Notes under the pieces: generated by a model
Seen by the model: only the letters and a program-made list of their open reading frames with translations
Database searches by the model: none
Told to the model about the DNA's origin: nothing
Shown here: in pieces, positions 1 to 8,953 of the stretch
Layout of the letters: each line of letters begins with the position of its first letter
How positions within the stretch are numbered: position 1 is the first letter of the stretch
Position numbers and translations under genes: made by a program
From: Actinoalloteichus fjordicus
Lineage (GTDB): Bacteria > Actinomycetota > Actinomycetes > Mycobacteriales > Pseudonocardiaceae
Assembly: GCF_001941625.1 (NCBI RefSeq)
Contig: NZ_CP016076.1
Span: 3,906,001-3,970,000 of the forward strand
Direction: 5' to 3'
Length of the DNA: 64,000 nt

Positions 1-1
1 C

Positions 2-1483
2 GCGGGCATCACGGCGGCCGGGGTGCAGGCGCCGCTGATGGTGATGCGGTGCGACGGCGGCGTCATGTCGCTCACCGAGATGCGGCGACGACCGCTGCTG
101 ACCGTGCTGTCCGGGCCCGCGGCCGGGGTGGCCGGGGCATTGATGCAGGAACGGGTCAGCGAGGGCGTGTTCCTGGAGACCGGCGGCACGTCCACCGACA
201 TCAGCGTGATCCGCCGGGGCAAGGTCGCCGTCAAGCACGCCACCATCCTCGGCAAGACCTCGTACCTCTCCGCGTTGGACGTGCGCACGGTCGGCGTCGG
301 CGGCGGCTCCCTGGTGCGGCTCGGCGACGGCCGGGTGCACGGCGTCGGGCCGCGCAGCGCGCACATCGCGGGCCTGCCGTACGCCTGCTACGCCGACCCG
401 GCGGACCTGCGCGACGCGAAGCTCACCACCGTGAGCCCGCTGCCGGGCGATCCTGGCGACTACGCGGTCCTCGACGCCGCAGGCGGCCGCTTCGCCATCA
501 CCATGACCTGCGCGGCGAACGCGCTGGGCCGGGTCCCCGACGGCGACTTCGCCGCCTGCGACCCGGCGGCAGCCCTGGCGGCACTCGCGCCGCTCGCCCA
601 GGCCCTCGGCACCGACGTCGCGGGCGCCGCGACGCGGGTGCTGGACGCGGGCGTGCGGCAGGTGCGCGAGGTGGTGGACGAGATGATCGGCGACTACCGC
701 CTCGACCGCGACACCGTCGTCCTGGTCGGCGGCGGGGGCGGGGCGGCGGCCGTGACCCCGCATCTGGCCGCCACGACCGGCCTCTCGGGTCGGATCGCCG
801 CGCACAACGAGGTCATCAGCCCGATCGGCGTGGCGCTCGCCTTAGTACGGGAACAGGTCGAGCGGATCATCCCCGGCGCCACCCAGGAGCAGATCCTCGG
901 CGTACGGGGCGAGGCGGAGGCCGCCGTCGTGGCGCAGGGCGCCGCGCCTGCGGCGGTGGAGGTCGAGGTCACGGTCGACCCGCAGACCAACACGGTCCGG
1001 GCGGTCGCGACCGGCGCGACCGAGCTGCGCACTCAGGACCGGGCCCACCGCGCCGATGACGCCGAGCGGCTCTCGGCGGCGGCGACCAGCCTCAAAGTCG
1101 ATCCGTCCACTGTGGAGGTCTTGGCTGGCACGTCCGCGCACACCGTCTACGGCACCACCCACCGTCGCCGTTTCCGCAGGGCTCGCCGCCCTGTCCGCGT
1201 GATCGACGCCGACGGCGTGGTGCGGCTCCACGCCGCCGACGCGCACGTCGCGACGACCACGGTCGGCGAGGCGCCGGAGCTGCTGAATCGTCTGATCCAC
1301 GAGTCCACCTCGTACGGTGACGGCGGCGTCCGCGCTCCGGCGTTGCGCCTGCTGCTCGGCTCTCGGATCGCGGACCTGTCCGGGGTGCTCGACGCGGAGT
1401 CGCTGCTGGCGCTGGCCCGCAGCGAGCTGCGCTCCCGCGCGGCCGACGAACCGGTGATCGCGGTGCTGGAGGCCCGGTCATGA
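2..1483 (+). CDS. Hydantoinase/oxoprolinase family protein, 3' part
   Basis: The reading frame is open from the first bases of the window, so the true start lies upstream and only the C-terminal ~490 residues are present. The ASKHA-type nucleotide-binding signature GGTSTD follows a stretch typical of HyuA/oxoprolinase subunits (LSGPAAG, then FLETGGTSTDISV, then VGVGGGS). Known members hydrolyse cyclic amides such as hydantoins or 5-oxoproline with ATP. After about residue 290 the sequence becomes less conserved and may be a separate accessory region. No HyuB partner lies downstream, where a coupled unknown gene and a permease follow. There is an in-frame TTA codon at 842. Family assignment is secure, substrate is unknown. 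Confidence 0.85.
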   Translation, partial: AGITAAGVQAPLMVMRCDGGVMSLTEMRRRPLLTVLSGPAAGVAGALMQERVSEGVFLETGGTSTDISVIRRGKVAVKHATILGKTSYLSALDVRTVGVGGGSLVRLGDGRVHGVGPRSAHIAGLPYACYADPADLRDAKLTTVSPLPGDPGDYAVLDAAGGRFAITMTCAANALGRVPDGDFAACDPAAALAALAPLAQALGTDVAGAATRVLDAGVRQVREVVDEMIGDYRLDRDTVVLVGGGGGAAAVTPHLAATTGLSGRIAAHNEVISPIGVALALVREQVERIIPGATQEQILGVRGEAEAAVVAQGAAPAAVEVEVTVDPQTNTVRAVATGATELRTQDRAHRADDAERLSAAATSLKVDPSTVEVLAGTSAHTVYGTTHRRRFRRARRPVRVIDADGVVRLHAADAHVATTTVGEAPELLNRLIHESTSYGDGGVRAPALRLLLGSRIADLSGVLDAESLLALARSELRSRAADEPVIAVLEARS

Positions 1484-2178
1484 CCGGGCCGAGACCGGCG
1501 CGCACTGCCCTCGCCCAAGCGGGGGCGTCTCTCGACCGGCTCACCGAGGGCAGGCGCGAGATGCTGCGCGCCGAGTGCGCGCGGTCGGCGGAGACGGACG
1601 ACGCGGAGTTCGGCCGCAGACTGCTGGCGGACTCCCCGACGCACGAGGGCCGCGACCCGGCGCTGCTGCACCGTTGGGCGACGACGGCGACGGAGTTCGG
1701 CACGGGGCTCGCCGAAGGGGACCGCGACGGCGAGACGGTGCGCGACCGCAGGCGACACCAGGAGCCGCTCGTCGTCGAGTGCACGGGCGGAATCGAACGA
1801 CTCCTGCTCGCCCGCTACGTGTCGCGGCCCGTCCCGGCCGTCGAGCTGTTCACCGACACCCTCGCGCTGGGCGAACAACTCGTCGAGATGCTCGGGTGGC
1901 GCGAGTGGTACGCCCCCGGGGCGCTCCGCGCGGCGGCGCTGGCGCATGAGGAGGCGCATCGGCTCCTGCACGAGGACGCCGGTCTGCGCCGGGCGCTGCG
2001 CGACCGGCTCGGGCACACCGTCCTGCGTCTCGGTCGGCTTCGGGTCGCCGGGCACGTCGTAGGCGCCGACGAACTCGTCGCGCACGGCTACGCCGCCGCC
2101 CGCTGCGGTCTCGGCCGCAGCCCGCTTCTACTCACCGTCGCGCTCGCAGGCGCGGTACGGGCCCTCGGAGAGGACTGA
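1480..2178 (+). CDS. Unknown protein coupled to the HyuA-like gene
   Basis: The start codon overlaps the stop of the preceding gene (ATGA), so the two are translationally coupled. The 232-residue product is Arg/Glu/Ala-rich, without signal peptide or obvious membrane spans. It carries a HEEAHR motif around residue 155 that resembles a zinc-binding helix, but no third ligand can be assigned, so I do not call it a protease. I do not recognise the family. Its position between a HyuA-like enzyme and a permease suggests a role in the same cyclic-amide or amino-acid metabolism (inference only). Confidence 0.6.
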   Translation: MTGPRPARTALAQAGASLDRLTEGRREMLRAECARSAETDDAEFGRRLLADSPTHEGRDPALLHRWATTATEFGTGLAEGDRDGETVRDRRRHQEPLVVECTGGIERLLLARYVSRPVPAVELFTDTLALGEQLVEMLGWREWYAPGALRAAALAHEEAHRLLHEDAGLRRALRDRLGHTVLRLGRLRVAGHVVGADELVAHGYAAARCGLGRSPLLLTVALAGAVRALGED

Positions 2179-2187
2179 GAAACCGCC

Positions 2188-3489
2188 ATGGGGATCATCA
2201 TCATCCTGCTCATGCTGGCGGCCGTCGGCCTGATGCTCACGCGCAAGCTGCCCACGGCCGTCACCCTGGTCCTGCTGGCCGTGGCCGTGGCCGCCGTGGT
2301 CGGCGCTCCGATCGTCGGCGAGAACAGCATCGTGGACACGGTCCTCCAGGAGGGCGCGGTGGCGCAGGCCGCCACCATGATCGCCGTGCTCATCGGCTCC
2401 TGGATGGGCAAGCTGATGCAGGAGACCGGCATCGCCAGCACCCTCGTCCGCAAGATCGTCGAGTTCGGGGGTGACCGGCCCACCGTGGTGGCGCTCGGCG
2501 TGCTCCTGGTCTCCGCGCTCATCGGCACCGTCACCGGCTCCGCACCCGCCGCGATGATGGCGGGCATCATCGGCATTCCCGCGATGGTCGCGGTCGGTGT
2601 CCCGAAGGCCACCGCCGCAGGGACCATCCTGATGGGAATCGCCGCAGGCATGCCGTTCGAGCTGCCGATCTGGCAGTTCTTCTCCACGACGCTGGACCTG
2701 CCGGTGGAGACCGTGCGCGGGTTCATGCTGCGGCTGTTCCCCTTCGCCGCCGTGTTCGCCGTGCTCTTCGTCCTCATCGAGAACCGCCGCAGGGGCGTCG
2801 AGCACGCCTGGTCCCTGGCGAACCCGGCCGCGCGTTCGACAGGCGGCGGCGACCGACGGCGCAACCGGGCCCGGCAGATGGGCGACGCGCCGTGGTACGC
2901 GCTGCTCGCCCCGCTCGTGCCGCTGGTGCTCGCGCTGGGCTTCGAGCTGGCGATCATCCCGTCGATGCTCGCGGGCGTGCTGTACGCGCTGGTGACCACG
3001 ACCCGGCCGAGGGAGATGAACAAGCGGCTCCTGCGCACGCTGTACGGCGGCTTCGAGATCGCCGCCCCGCCCATCGTGCTGTTCATCGCGATCGGCATCC
3101 TGCTCTCCGCAGTGCGGCTGCCCGGCGCGGTCGAGGCGCTCAACCCGCTCGTCACGGCGGTCAGCCCGGCGAATCCGATCGTCTTCGTGGTGGTCTTCAC
3201 GGTGTTGACTCCGCTGTGCCTCTACCGAGGCCCGCTGAACGTCTACGGGCTCGGCGCCGGCATCGCCGGAGTGCTCATCTCCGCAGGCATCTACCCGGCC
3301 GCCGCCGTGCTGGGCCTGACCGCCTCGTACAACCAGGTCTTCGGTGTCGCCGACCCGACGAGCACTCAGACCGTGTGGGCGGCGCAGTACTCCGGCGTCA
3401 GCCCGCAACAGGTGATGCTGCGCACGCTGCCGTACGTGTGGTGCGTCGCCCTCGCCGGTCTGATCGTCACTGCCGTCACCGAGCTGTAG
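2188..3489 (+). CDS. Polytopic permease, DctM/citrate-transporter-like
   Basis: The 433-residue protein has roughly ten to eleven hydrophobic segments beginning at residue 2, and one basic cytoplasmic loop around residues 195-230 (ENRRRG to RNRARQ). The two halves share small-residue-rich stretches (GTVTGSAPAAMMAGIIG; GLGAGIAGVLISAG) of the kind seen in ion-transporter superfamily and TRAP-large-subunit permeases. It lies 9 bp after the coupled gene pair and probably imports their substrate, likely an organic or amino acid anion. No periplasmic binding partner is adjacent, so a secondary carrier is more likely than a TRAP system. Confidence 0.7.
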   Translation: MGIIIILLMLAAVGLMLTRKLPTAVTLVLLAVAVAAVVGAPIVGENSIVDTVLQEGAVAQAATMIAVLIGSWMGKLMQETGIASTLVRKIVEFGGDRPTVVALGVLLVSALIGTVTGSAPAAMMAGIIGIPAMVAVGVPKATAAGTILMGIAAGMPFELPIWQFFSTTLDLPVETVRGFMLRLFPFAAVFAVLFVLIENRRRGVEHAWSLANPAARSTGGGDRRRNRARQMGDAPWYALLAPLVPLVLALGFELAIIPSMLAGVLYALVTTTRPREMNKRLLRTLYGGFEIAAPPIVLFIAIGILLSAVRLPGAVEALNPLVTAVSPANPIVFVVVFTVLTPLCLYRGPLNVYGLGAGIAGVLISAGIYPAAAVLGLTASYNQVFGVADPTSTQTVWAAQYSGVSPQQVMLRTLPYVWCVALAGLIVTAVTEL

Positions 3490-3519
3490 GACATCGTCGT
3501 CCGAGAAGAGGAGCCGCAG

Positions 3520-4509
3520 ATGACCGTCAACCGTCGTCGCTTCCTGCAGGCCGCCACCACCGGGGCCACCGTGCTCGCCGCAGGCACACTCGGCGCCCCA
3601 CCCGCACTGGCCGCACCCGGCGGCTTCCCCGACTACCGCTACGTCCGCACGCTGCTCCGCCCGGACCAGCTCGGGTACGACCCGACCGGCGAGATCATCT
3701 TCCCCTGTGTGCGGGGCGTGTACGACCGGCTCAGCTCGCCGATCGGCCGCTACTACCTCTACTACGCCCCGCACAACGACCCCGGCGGCATCTGCCTGGC
3801 CTACGGCGACTCGCTGGAAGGGCCGTTCACCGAGTACCCGGGCAACCCGATCGTCGCCAACCGGTGGGACCCGCACTACAGCGTGCCCCATGTGTCGTCC
3901 CCGCACGTCATGTGGCACGCCGGACAGCGTGAGATGTGGCTGTACTTCCACGGCGACAACCGGACCACCCGACTGGCCCGCTCCGCCGACGGCATCCACT
4001 TCACCTACGACAAGATCGTGCTGTCGACCTCGATGCTGCCCGCAGGCGCCACCGAGGCCTCCTACGCCAGGGTCTTCCCGTACAACCTGCCGTCTCGTGG
4101 CGCCCGCTACGTCATGGTCTTCATGCGCAACATCACCGCGGACCGCCGCAACATCAGCTGGGGCTGGTCGGCGGACGGGCGGAACTGGCAGTTCGATCCG
4201 ACGCCGCTGGTCGAGCCGCAGGCCGTCGGCGCCGTCAACCTCTCCGGGCCGCATCTGCTGGAGCGGAACGGGAACGCGTACGTCGTCTACCACACCGACA
4301 AGGGCAGCGGCGGCAACATCCTCATCACCGAGGTCGGCGCCGACTTCTCGCGCCGTCGTCATCTCGGCGTCTTCTACGACTCGCGGTCGGCAGCCCCGGA
4401 GAGCGGTCGAGCCGCGGCACCGTGCTTCGGCACCGACCGAGGCGTGCCGTACATGATCTACGAGGCGGGTGAACGGCTGGGCGGCGTCATCGCCATGGCG
4501 CGGGGCTGA
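3520..4509 (+). CDS. Tat-exported five-bladed beta-propeller protein, GH43-like
   Basis: The N-terminus has a twin-arginine signal (NRRRFLQAA, hydrophobic core, ALAAP cleavage region near residue 30), so the protein is exported folded. The mature part shows repeated blade-like patterns (YYLYYAPHND, MWLYFHGDN, NISWGWSADGRNW, YVVYHTDKG) typical of GH43/GH117-like propellers. The catalytic triad cannot be assigned with certainty by eye. A GAGGAG ribosome site lies six bases before the ATG. It is the last gene of the plus-strand group and is followed by a hairpin. An arabinose- or xylose-releasing role would fit the GH62 and GH127 genes later in the window, but that is inference. Confidence 0.7.
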   Translation: MTVNRRRFLQAATTGATVLAAGTLGAPPALAAPGGFPDYRYVRTLLRPDQLGYDPTGEIIFPCVRGVYDRLSSPIGRYYLYYAPHNDPGGICLAYGDSLEGPFTEYPGNPIVANRWDPHYSVPHVSSPHVMWHAGQREMWLYFHGDNRTTRLARSADGIHFTYDKIVLSTSMLPAGATEASYARVFPYNLPSRGARYVMVFMRNITADRRNISWGWSADGRNWQFDPTPLVEPQAVGAVNLSGPHLLERNGNAYVVYHTDKGSGGNILITEVGADFSRRRHLGVFYDSRSAAPESGRAAAPCFGTDRGVPYMIYEAGERLGGVIAMARG

Positions 4510-4741
4510 GCCGACGGTGCCGGTCGTCGCAGGCGTGTTCGTGACGACGATTGAGACCTCGCCCCGGAGAGATCGGTCCGGTGGCGGCGCCTCGCCGGGG
4601 ACGCCGCAACGGTCCTTCACGGCGTCGCCGACGCTGGAGCCGACACGGCGGGCCGAGCGTCGGCACTCGATGCCGAGGGCGGTGACCGGCGAACGACGAT
4701 CAGGGTGATCGGATTCCTGGCGGAGGGCACCGGGAACGACG

Positions 4742-4779
4742 CCACCCTGGAAGGCGCACGCGAGCGTCTTCCAGGGTGG
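4742..4779 (+). terminator. Perfect 12-bp inverted repeat after the propeller gene
   Basis: Arms at 4742-4753 and 4768-4779 are exact reverse complements (CCACCCTGGAAG) separated by 14 bases. There is no T-run, as is common for actinobacterial stem-loop terminators. It lies 232 bp past the last gene of the group. Confidence 0.5.
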
Positions 4780-5678
4780 GCGGCCCTGGCGCACGGTCCG
4801 GCCGGGCTCGTCTGCTGCCGTGGGAGCGAGTCGCCTGCGGTACCTCGGACGTGGGAGGAGCAGGGACGTCGACGGGCGGCACCCGATCCCGAGCCGGCGG
4901 GTGGCGGCGGTGTCTCGCCGGCGGGACCGGGCCAGTCTGATCTGCACCGTCCGAATCGGCTTTCGGCACCAGCGGTGATAATCGGGCATTGTCCGGACGG
5001 TGCGAGCAGTCGCAAGGCAGCACGCTGGACGACATCACCTATGGACGACGTCGGCAGCCGACACTCGATCGATATCGGCAACGGTCCGTTCGGGTGGCGC
5101 GGATAATCCATTCGGCCGAGGAATCATCGGCGCCATCGGCATCGGATCTCCGATCGACGGAGGCGCGCAGCGGGTCTGACGGCCGAGTTCCCACTGCCAG
5201 GCCACCAGGTCGCCGTCAATGCCGAGTAACGGTATTCCCGCTGGTCGGCTGTGCGCGCGCCGCCCGCTGGTCGGCAGGACATCGCAGTGCACGGAAACGA
5301 CGAGCGGTGTCTCGACGTCATCGAGCGGGCGCGGCCGGACAGCGCGCCTGCCGTCGGCCGAGAACGGCGGCGCGCCGCCGGGTCGAACCGGCCGGGCGAG
5401 AGGCAGGCCTGCCGAGAGCCGCACTCCGCAGCCCCGGTTTTCAACCCGGCACGACCTGCGTCGACCCCGCCGTGCTCGTCACGTCGAACCAGCAGGCGGC
5501 CCGATCCGTGCTCGCACACCGTGCCCGACAGCGTCTCGCGAGCGGGACGGCATCGACCGGACGAATCGGGCGTCGAGAACACAGTATTCGCCGCAGATTG
5601 CAGGCCGTCATCCGACCATTGGCTGGGTACGATCTAGCTCGTTCCACGCTGTCGACCGAGTATGCCGAGGTAGCCGAG
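4780..5678. other. Non-coding stretch before the first NRPS gene
   Basis: No frame here has the codon pattern or recognisable protein of a real gene. An open frame runs into the NRPS gene from 5219 but its translation before 5711 is Arg/Pro-rich and unlike any NRPS N-terminus. The stretch probably carries the promoter of the biosynthetic genes; I could not identify a convincing -35/-10 pair. Confidence 0.5.
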
Positions 5679-5714
5679 ATGAGATTCTTCGTGATCGACG
5701 GACTGACGCAATGA
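5679..5714 (+). CDS. Possible 11-residue leader ORF coupled to the NRPS
   Basis: ATG at 5679 opens an 11-codon frame (MRFFVIDGLTQ) whose TGA overlaps the NRPS ATG at 5711 as ATGA. A GAGG lies shortly before it, whereas the NRPS start has no good ribosome site of its own. Translational coupling through this mini-ORF is therefore possible, but so short an ORF can occur by chance. Confidence 0.25.
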   Translation: MRFFVIDGLTQ

Positions 5715-8700
5715 GTTCGGGAGAGGTCACCCTGGCCGCAGTCGAGGTGCAGGATTCGGAAGAATTCCTGACGAAAGTCCAACAAGGAGTCTGGCACCGC
5801 CAGCAACTCGAGCCGAACAGTCCGTCCTGGAATGTCGCCACCGCACTGTACATTCACGGAGAACTGGATCACGTCGCCTTCGAGGCCGCGCTGCGGATCG
5901 TGGTCGACGACGCCGACGCGCTGCATGCCCGCTTCGTCCCACGGCAGGACGGGCCGAGGCGAATCCGGCGCGCTCCCGGCAGGTGGGAGCTGCGTCGCGT
6001 CGACGTGAGCGGGGACGTCGCGCCGCGCGCGGCGGCGGAACGGCTGATGCGCGCAGACCTCGACACGGTGGTCGACCTGGAACACGGCCCGCTGTTCGCG
6101 CAACTGCTGCTGACGCTGTCCCCCGACCTGACCGTCTGGTACCAGCGCGTGCACCACATCGCCTTGGACGCCACCGGCTACGAGATCCTTCGGGCGCGGC
6201 TCGGTACGGTGTATGCCGCCCTGCGCGCGGGTGAGGTGCCCGCCGCCGAGGAGTTCCCCAGCGAACGCGTGCTGCGGGAGGCCGAGGTCGACTACCACGC
6301 CTCGCGGGACCACGACCGAGATCGGCGGTACTGGACGACCCTGCTGGCAGACCATCCCGGGCCCACCCCGATCTCGGCGGGGGCGGGCGCCATGGCGACC
6401 CCGGCGCCCGCAGCGCCGTCGACCACGTCCCCCACGACGGGCGGCCGGCCCCACCGCAGCATCGGGCGCCCGCCCTCGGAGTACGAGGCGGCGGAGCGCG
6501 CCCTGCGCCGACGAGTGGCCGCCAACCGCTCCGCCGTGCTGACCGCAGCCGTGGCCGTCTATATCGGCCGGGCGACCGGCACCGACGACGTCGTCCTGCG
6601 GCTGCCGATGACCGGCCGGACCGACGCGAGGACCCGGCTGGTGCCCGGAATGGCGGCGACCGTGGTCTCCCTCCGGCTCACCGTCACCGGCGACGAGTGC
6701 TTCGCCGTCCTCGTCGAGCGGACCGCAGCCGAACTCCTCCGAGCGCTGCGACATCAGCGTTACGGCATCGAGGAGCTGCGCCGAGACCTCGACATCGGCT
6801 CCGATCGTCCGGGAGGCCGGTCCAGCGGGGCCCTGGTCAACTTCCTGCCGTTCGCCGACACCGTCGAGTTCGGGCCGCACCGCGCCGAACTCGATCCGCT
6901 GGCCAACGGGCCGGTCGACGACCTGGCCGTCTCCATCCACTCCGATGCCCATGGCCTGCGACTGGCGGTCGATCTCGACCCGACCTGCCATGACGCCGAG
7001 GACGCCGACGCCCACCGCGACCGACTCCTGGGACTGCTGACCGCCGCCGTCGCCGAGCCGGATCGGCCTCTCGGCGAGATCCACGCCGCCACCGAGGCGG
7101 ATCTCGCCGCGCTGATCGGGCCGGTCTCGGCGGCCGGGACACCGGCGACGGTGCTGAGTCTGCTGGCCGACAGCGTGGCCCGACTGCCGAACCTGCCCGC
7201 GGTGCGCGACGCCGAGACCACGCTGACCTATGCCGAGCTGTCCATCCGGTCGAACCGGTTGGCACACCAGCTGCTCGGCAGCGGCCACGGCCGCGAGGAG
7301 GTCGTCGGCATCGCGTTGTCCCGCTCGGTCGAGTACGTCGTGGCCGTACTGGCGGTACTCAAAGCGGGCTGTGCCCTCCTGCCGCTGGACCCGCAGGACC
7401 CGACGTCCCATCTCGCCTCGGCACTGGCGGCGGCGGGCGGCACGCTGATGATCAGCAGACGCGCGCTGGTGGACGTCGACGAGTTCTCGATACCGGTGGT
7501 GGACCTGGACTGTCCGAAGACGACCGACCGGGTGTCGGCGTGCTCGACCGCCGAGCCGACGGACGAGGACCGGGGAATGGCGCTGTCGGGCGCGCACGCC
7601 GCGTATGTGATCACCACCTCGGGCTCGACCGGAACGCCGAGATCGGTGGTGCTCGCCCATGCGGGCCTCGTCCGGCTCGCCGAGCGGCACCGCACCGAGA
7701 TCGTCGACCCCTGGGCACGCGCGTCCGGCCGTCGGTTACGGGCTGCCCACGTGGCGCCCTTCGTCTTCGATGCCGCCTGGGACCCGCTGCTGCTGATGTT
7801 CACCGGTCAGGAGCTGTTCCTGGTGGACGAGAAGACGCGACGCGACCCGGCGGCGCTCGTCGAGGCCCTGCGTCGCGAACGCTGTGATCTCCTCGAGACG
7901 ACACCGTCCTACTTCCGCAGACTCCTCTCAGCGGGGGTTCTCGACGAGCATCTCCCCCGGCCGAGTCTCGTCGCCCTCGGCGGCGAACCGCTCGACGAGG
8001 AGCTCTGGGCGCTGCTGCGGAGCACCACCGGGGTGACCGGTTTCAACTTCTACGGACCCACCGAGTGCACGGTGGACCCGCTCACCGCGAGATCGACGGA
8101 CGACGAGGCGGTCACTCTCGGGCGACCGGGAATCGATGTCCGCGCCTATGTGCTCGACGCACGGCAACGACGGCTCGGCCCCGGCTCGATCGGCGAGCTG
8201 TACCTGGCGGGCCCCGGCGTCGCGCGCGGCTATCAGGGGGACGGCAGGTTGACCGCGAGCCGGTTCCTGCCCGACCCCTTCGGCTCGCCGGGATCACGCA
8301 TGTTCCGCACCGGCGATCTCGTCTCCTGGACCGTGTCCGGCAGACTGCGATTCCTGCGCAGGCTCGACGACCAGGTGAAGATTCGCGGCGTCCGAGTGGA
8401 GCTGGGCGCGGTCGAACACGCCGTGCTCCGCGATCCCGACGTCCGCGAGGTCGGCGTCGTGACCAGGACGGATGTCCACGGTGATCCGGTGCTGGTCGCC
8501 TTCGTCGTCCGGAACGGGGATGCCGCAGGCGTGGCCGGGCTCCGCAGCAGGCTCACGCAGACCCTGCCTGCGCAACTGGTGCCGTCCCTGTTCGCCGAGC
8601 TCGACGCCCTGCCGATCACCTCGCGGGGAAAGCTCGATCGGCAGGCGCTTCCCGAGAGCACCGAGATCACCGACCCCGGCGTGGGCCCGACACGGGCACG

Positions 8701-8953
8701 TCCACCGACGTCGGAACTGGAGAAGACGCTGTACGAGCTGTTCACGGAGGTGCTCGGCGTCGCTCCCGCCGGGGTCGACGACGAGTTCTTCGCGTTGGGC
8801 GGGCATTCGCTCGGCGCGACCCGCCTCGTCTTCCGCATCAACCAGAGCCTCGACGTCCGCTGTTCCCTCCGGGCGCTGTTCGATGCCCCGACTGTCGCGT
8901 CACTGGCCCGGCGGATCGAGAGCGAGACCGGGCGGGTGGCGCTCGATGACTGA
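5711..8953 (+). CDS. Single-module NRPS, C-A-T
   Basis: A 1080-residue nonribosomal peptide synthetase module. The condensation domain has HHIALDA near residue 148 (HHxxxD catalytic motif, with A in place of the usual G). The adenylation domain has the A3 loop TTSGSTGTP (~635), A5 NFYGPTE (~779), A7/A8 RTGD and QVKIRGVRVELG (~870-895). A carrier domain with GGHSLG serine (~1033) ends the protein. There is no thioesterase or epimerase. Aligning by eye to GrsA gives a tentative specificity code D-A-D-E-V-L-F-V-D. Two acidic pocket residues suggest a basic amino acid, but this is not a known code to me. TTA codon at 7736 (Leu676). The start at 5711 was chosen because the protein resembles C domains only from there. 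Confidence 0.92.
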   Translation: MSSGEVTLAAVEVQDSEEFLTKVQQGVWHRQQLEPNSPSWNVATALYIHGELDHVAFEAALRIVVDDADALHARFVPRQDGPRRIRRAPGRWELRRVDVSGDVAPRAAAERLMRADLDTVVDLEHGPLFAQLLLTLSPDLTVWYQRVHHIALDATGYEILRARLGTVYAALRAGEVPAAEEFPSERVLREAEVDYHASRDHDRDRRYWTTLLADHPGPTPISAGAGAMATPAPAAPSTTSPTTGGRPHRSIGRPPSEYEAAERALRRRVAANRSAVLTAAVAVYIGRATGTDDVVLRLPMTGRTDARTRLVPGMAATVVSLRLTVTGDECFAVLVERTAAELLRALRHQRYGIEELRRDLDIGSDRPGGRSSGALVNFLPFADTVEFGPHRAELDPLANGPVDDLAVSIHSDAHGLRLAVDLDPTCHDAEDADAHRDRLLGLLTAAVAEPDRPLGEIHAATEADLAALIGPVSAAGTPATVLSLLADSVARLPNLPAVRDAETTLTYAELSIRSNRLAHQLLGSGHGREEVVGIALSRSVEYVVAVLAVLKAGCALLPLDPQDPTSHLASALAAAGGTLMISRRALVDVDEFSIPVVDLDCPKTTDRVSACSTAEPTDEDRGMALSGAHAAYVITTSGSTGTPRSVVLAHAGLVRLAERHRTEIVDPWARASGRRLRAAHVAPFVFDAAWDPLLLMFTGQELFLVDEKTRRDPAALVEALRRERCDLLETTPSYFRRLLSAGVLDEHLPRPSLVALGGEPLDEELWALLRSTTGVTGFNFYGPTECTVDPLTARSTDDEAVTLGRPGIDVRAYVLDARQRRLGPGSIGELYLAGPGVARGYQGDGRLTASRFLPDPFGSPGSRMFRTGDLVSWTVSGRLRFLRRLDDQVKIRGVRVELGAVEHAVLRDPDVREVGVVTRTDVHGDPVLVAFVVRNGDAAGVAGLRSRLTQTLPAQLVPSLFAELDALPITSRGKLDRQALPESTEITDPGVGPTRARPPTSELEKTLYELFTEVLGVAPAGVDDEFFALGGHSLGATRLVFRINQSLDVRCSLRALFDAPTVASLARRIESETGRVALDD

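Noticed and set aside
1540-2178. Zinc protease call from the HEEAHR motif
   Set aside because: A third ligand and protease context are missing, so the motif alone is not enough.
2128-4989. 953-codon minus-strand frame opposite the permease and propeller genes
   Set aside because: Shadow; the plus-strand genes have clear signal peptide, membrane spans and ribosome sites.
5219-5710. Upstream extension of the first NRPS reading frame
   Set aside because: The added residues are Arg/Pro-rich and not NRPS-like; the condensation domain begins right after ATG 5711.
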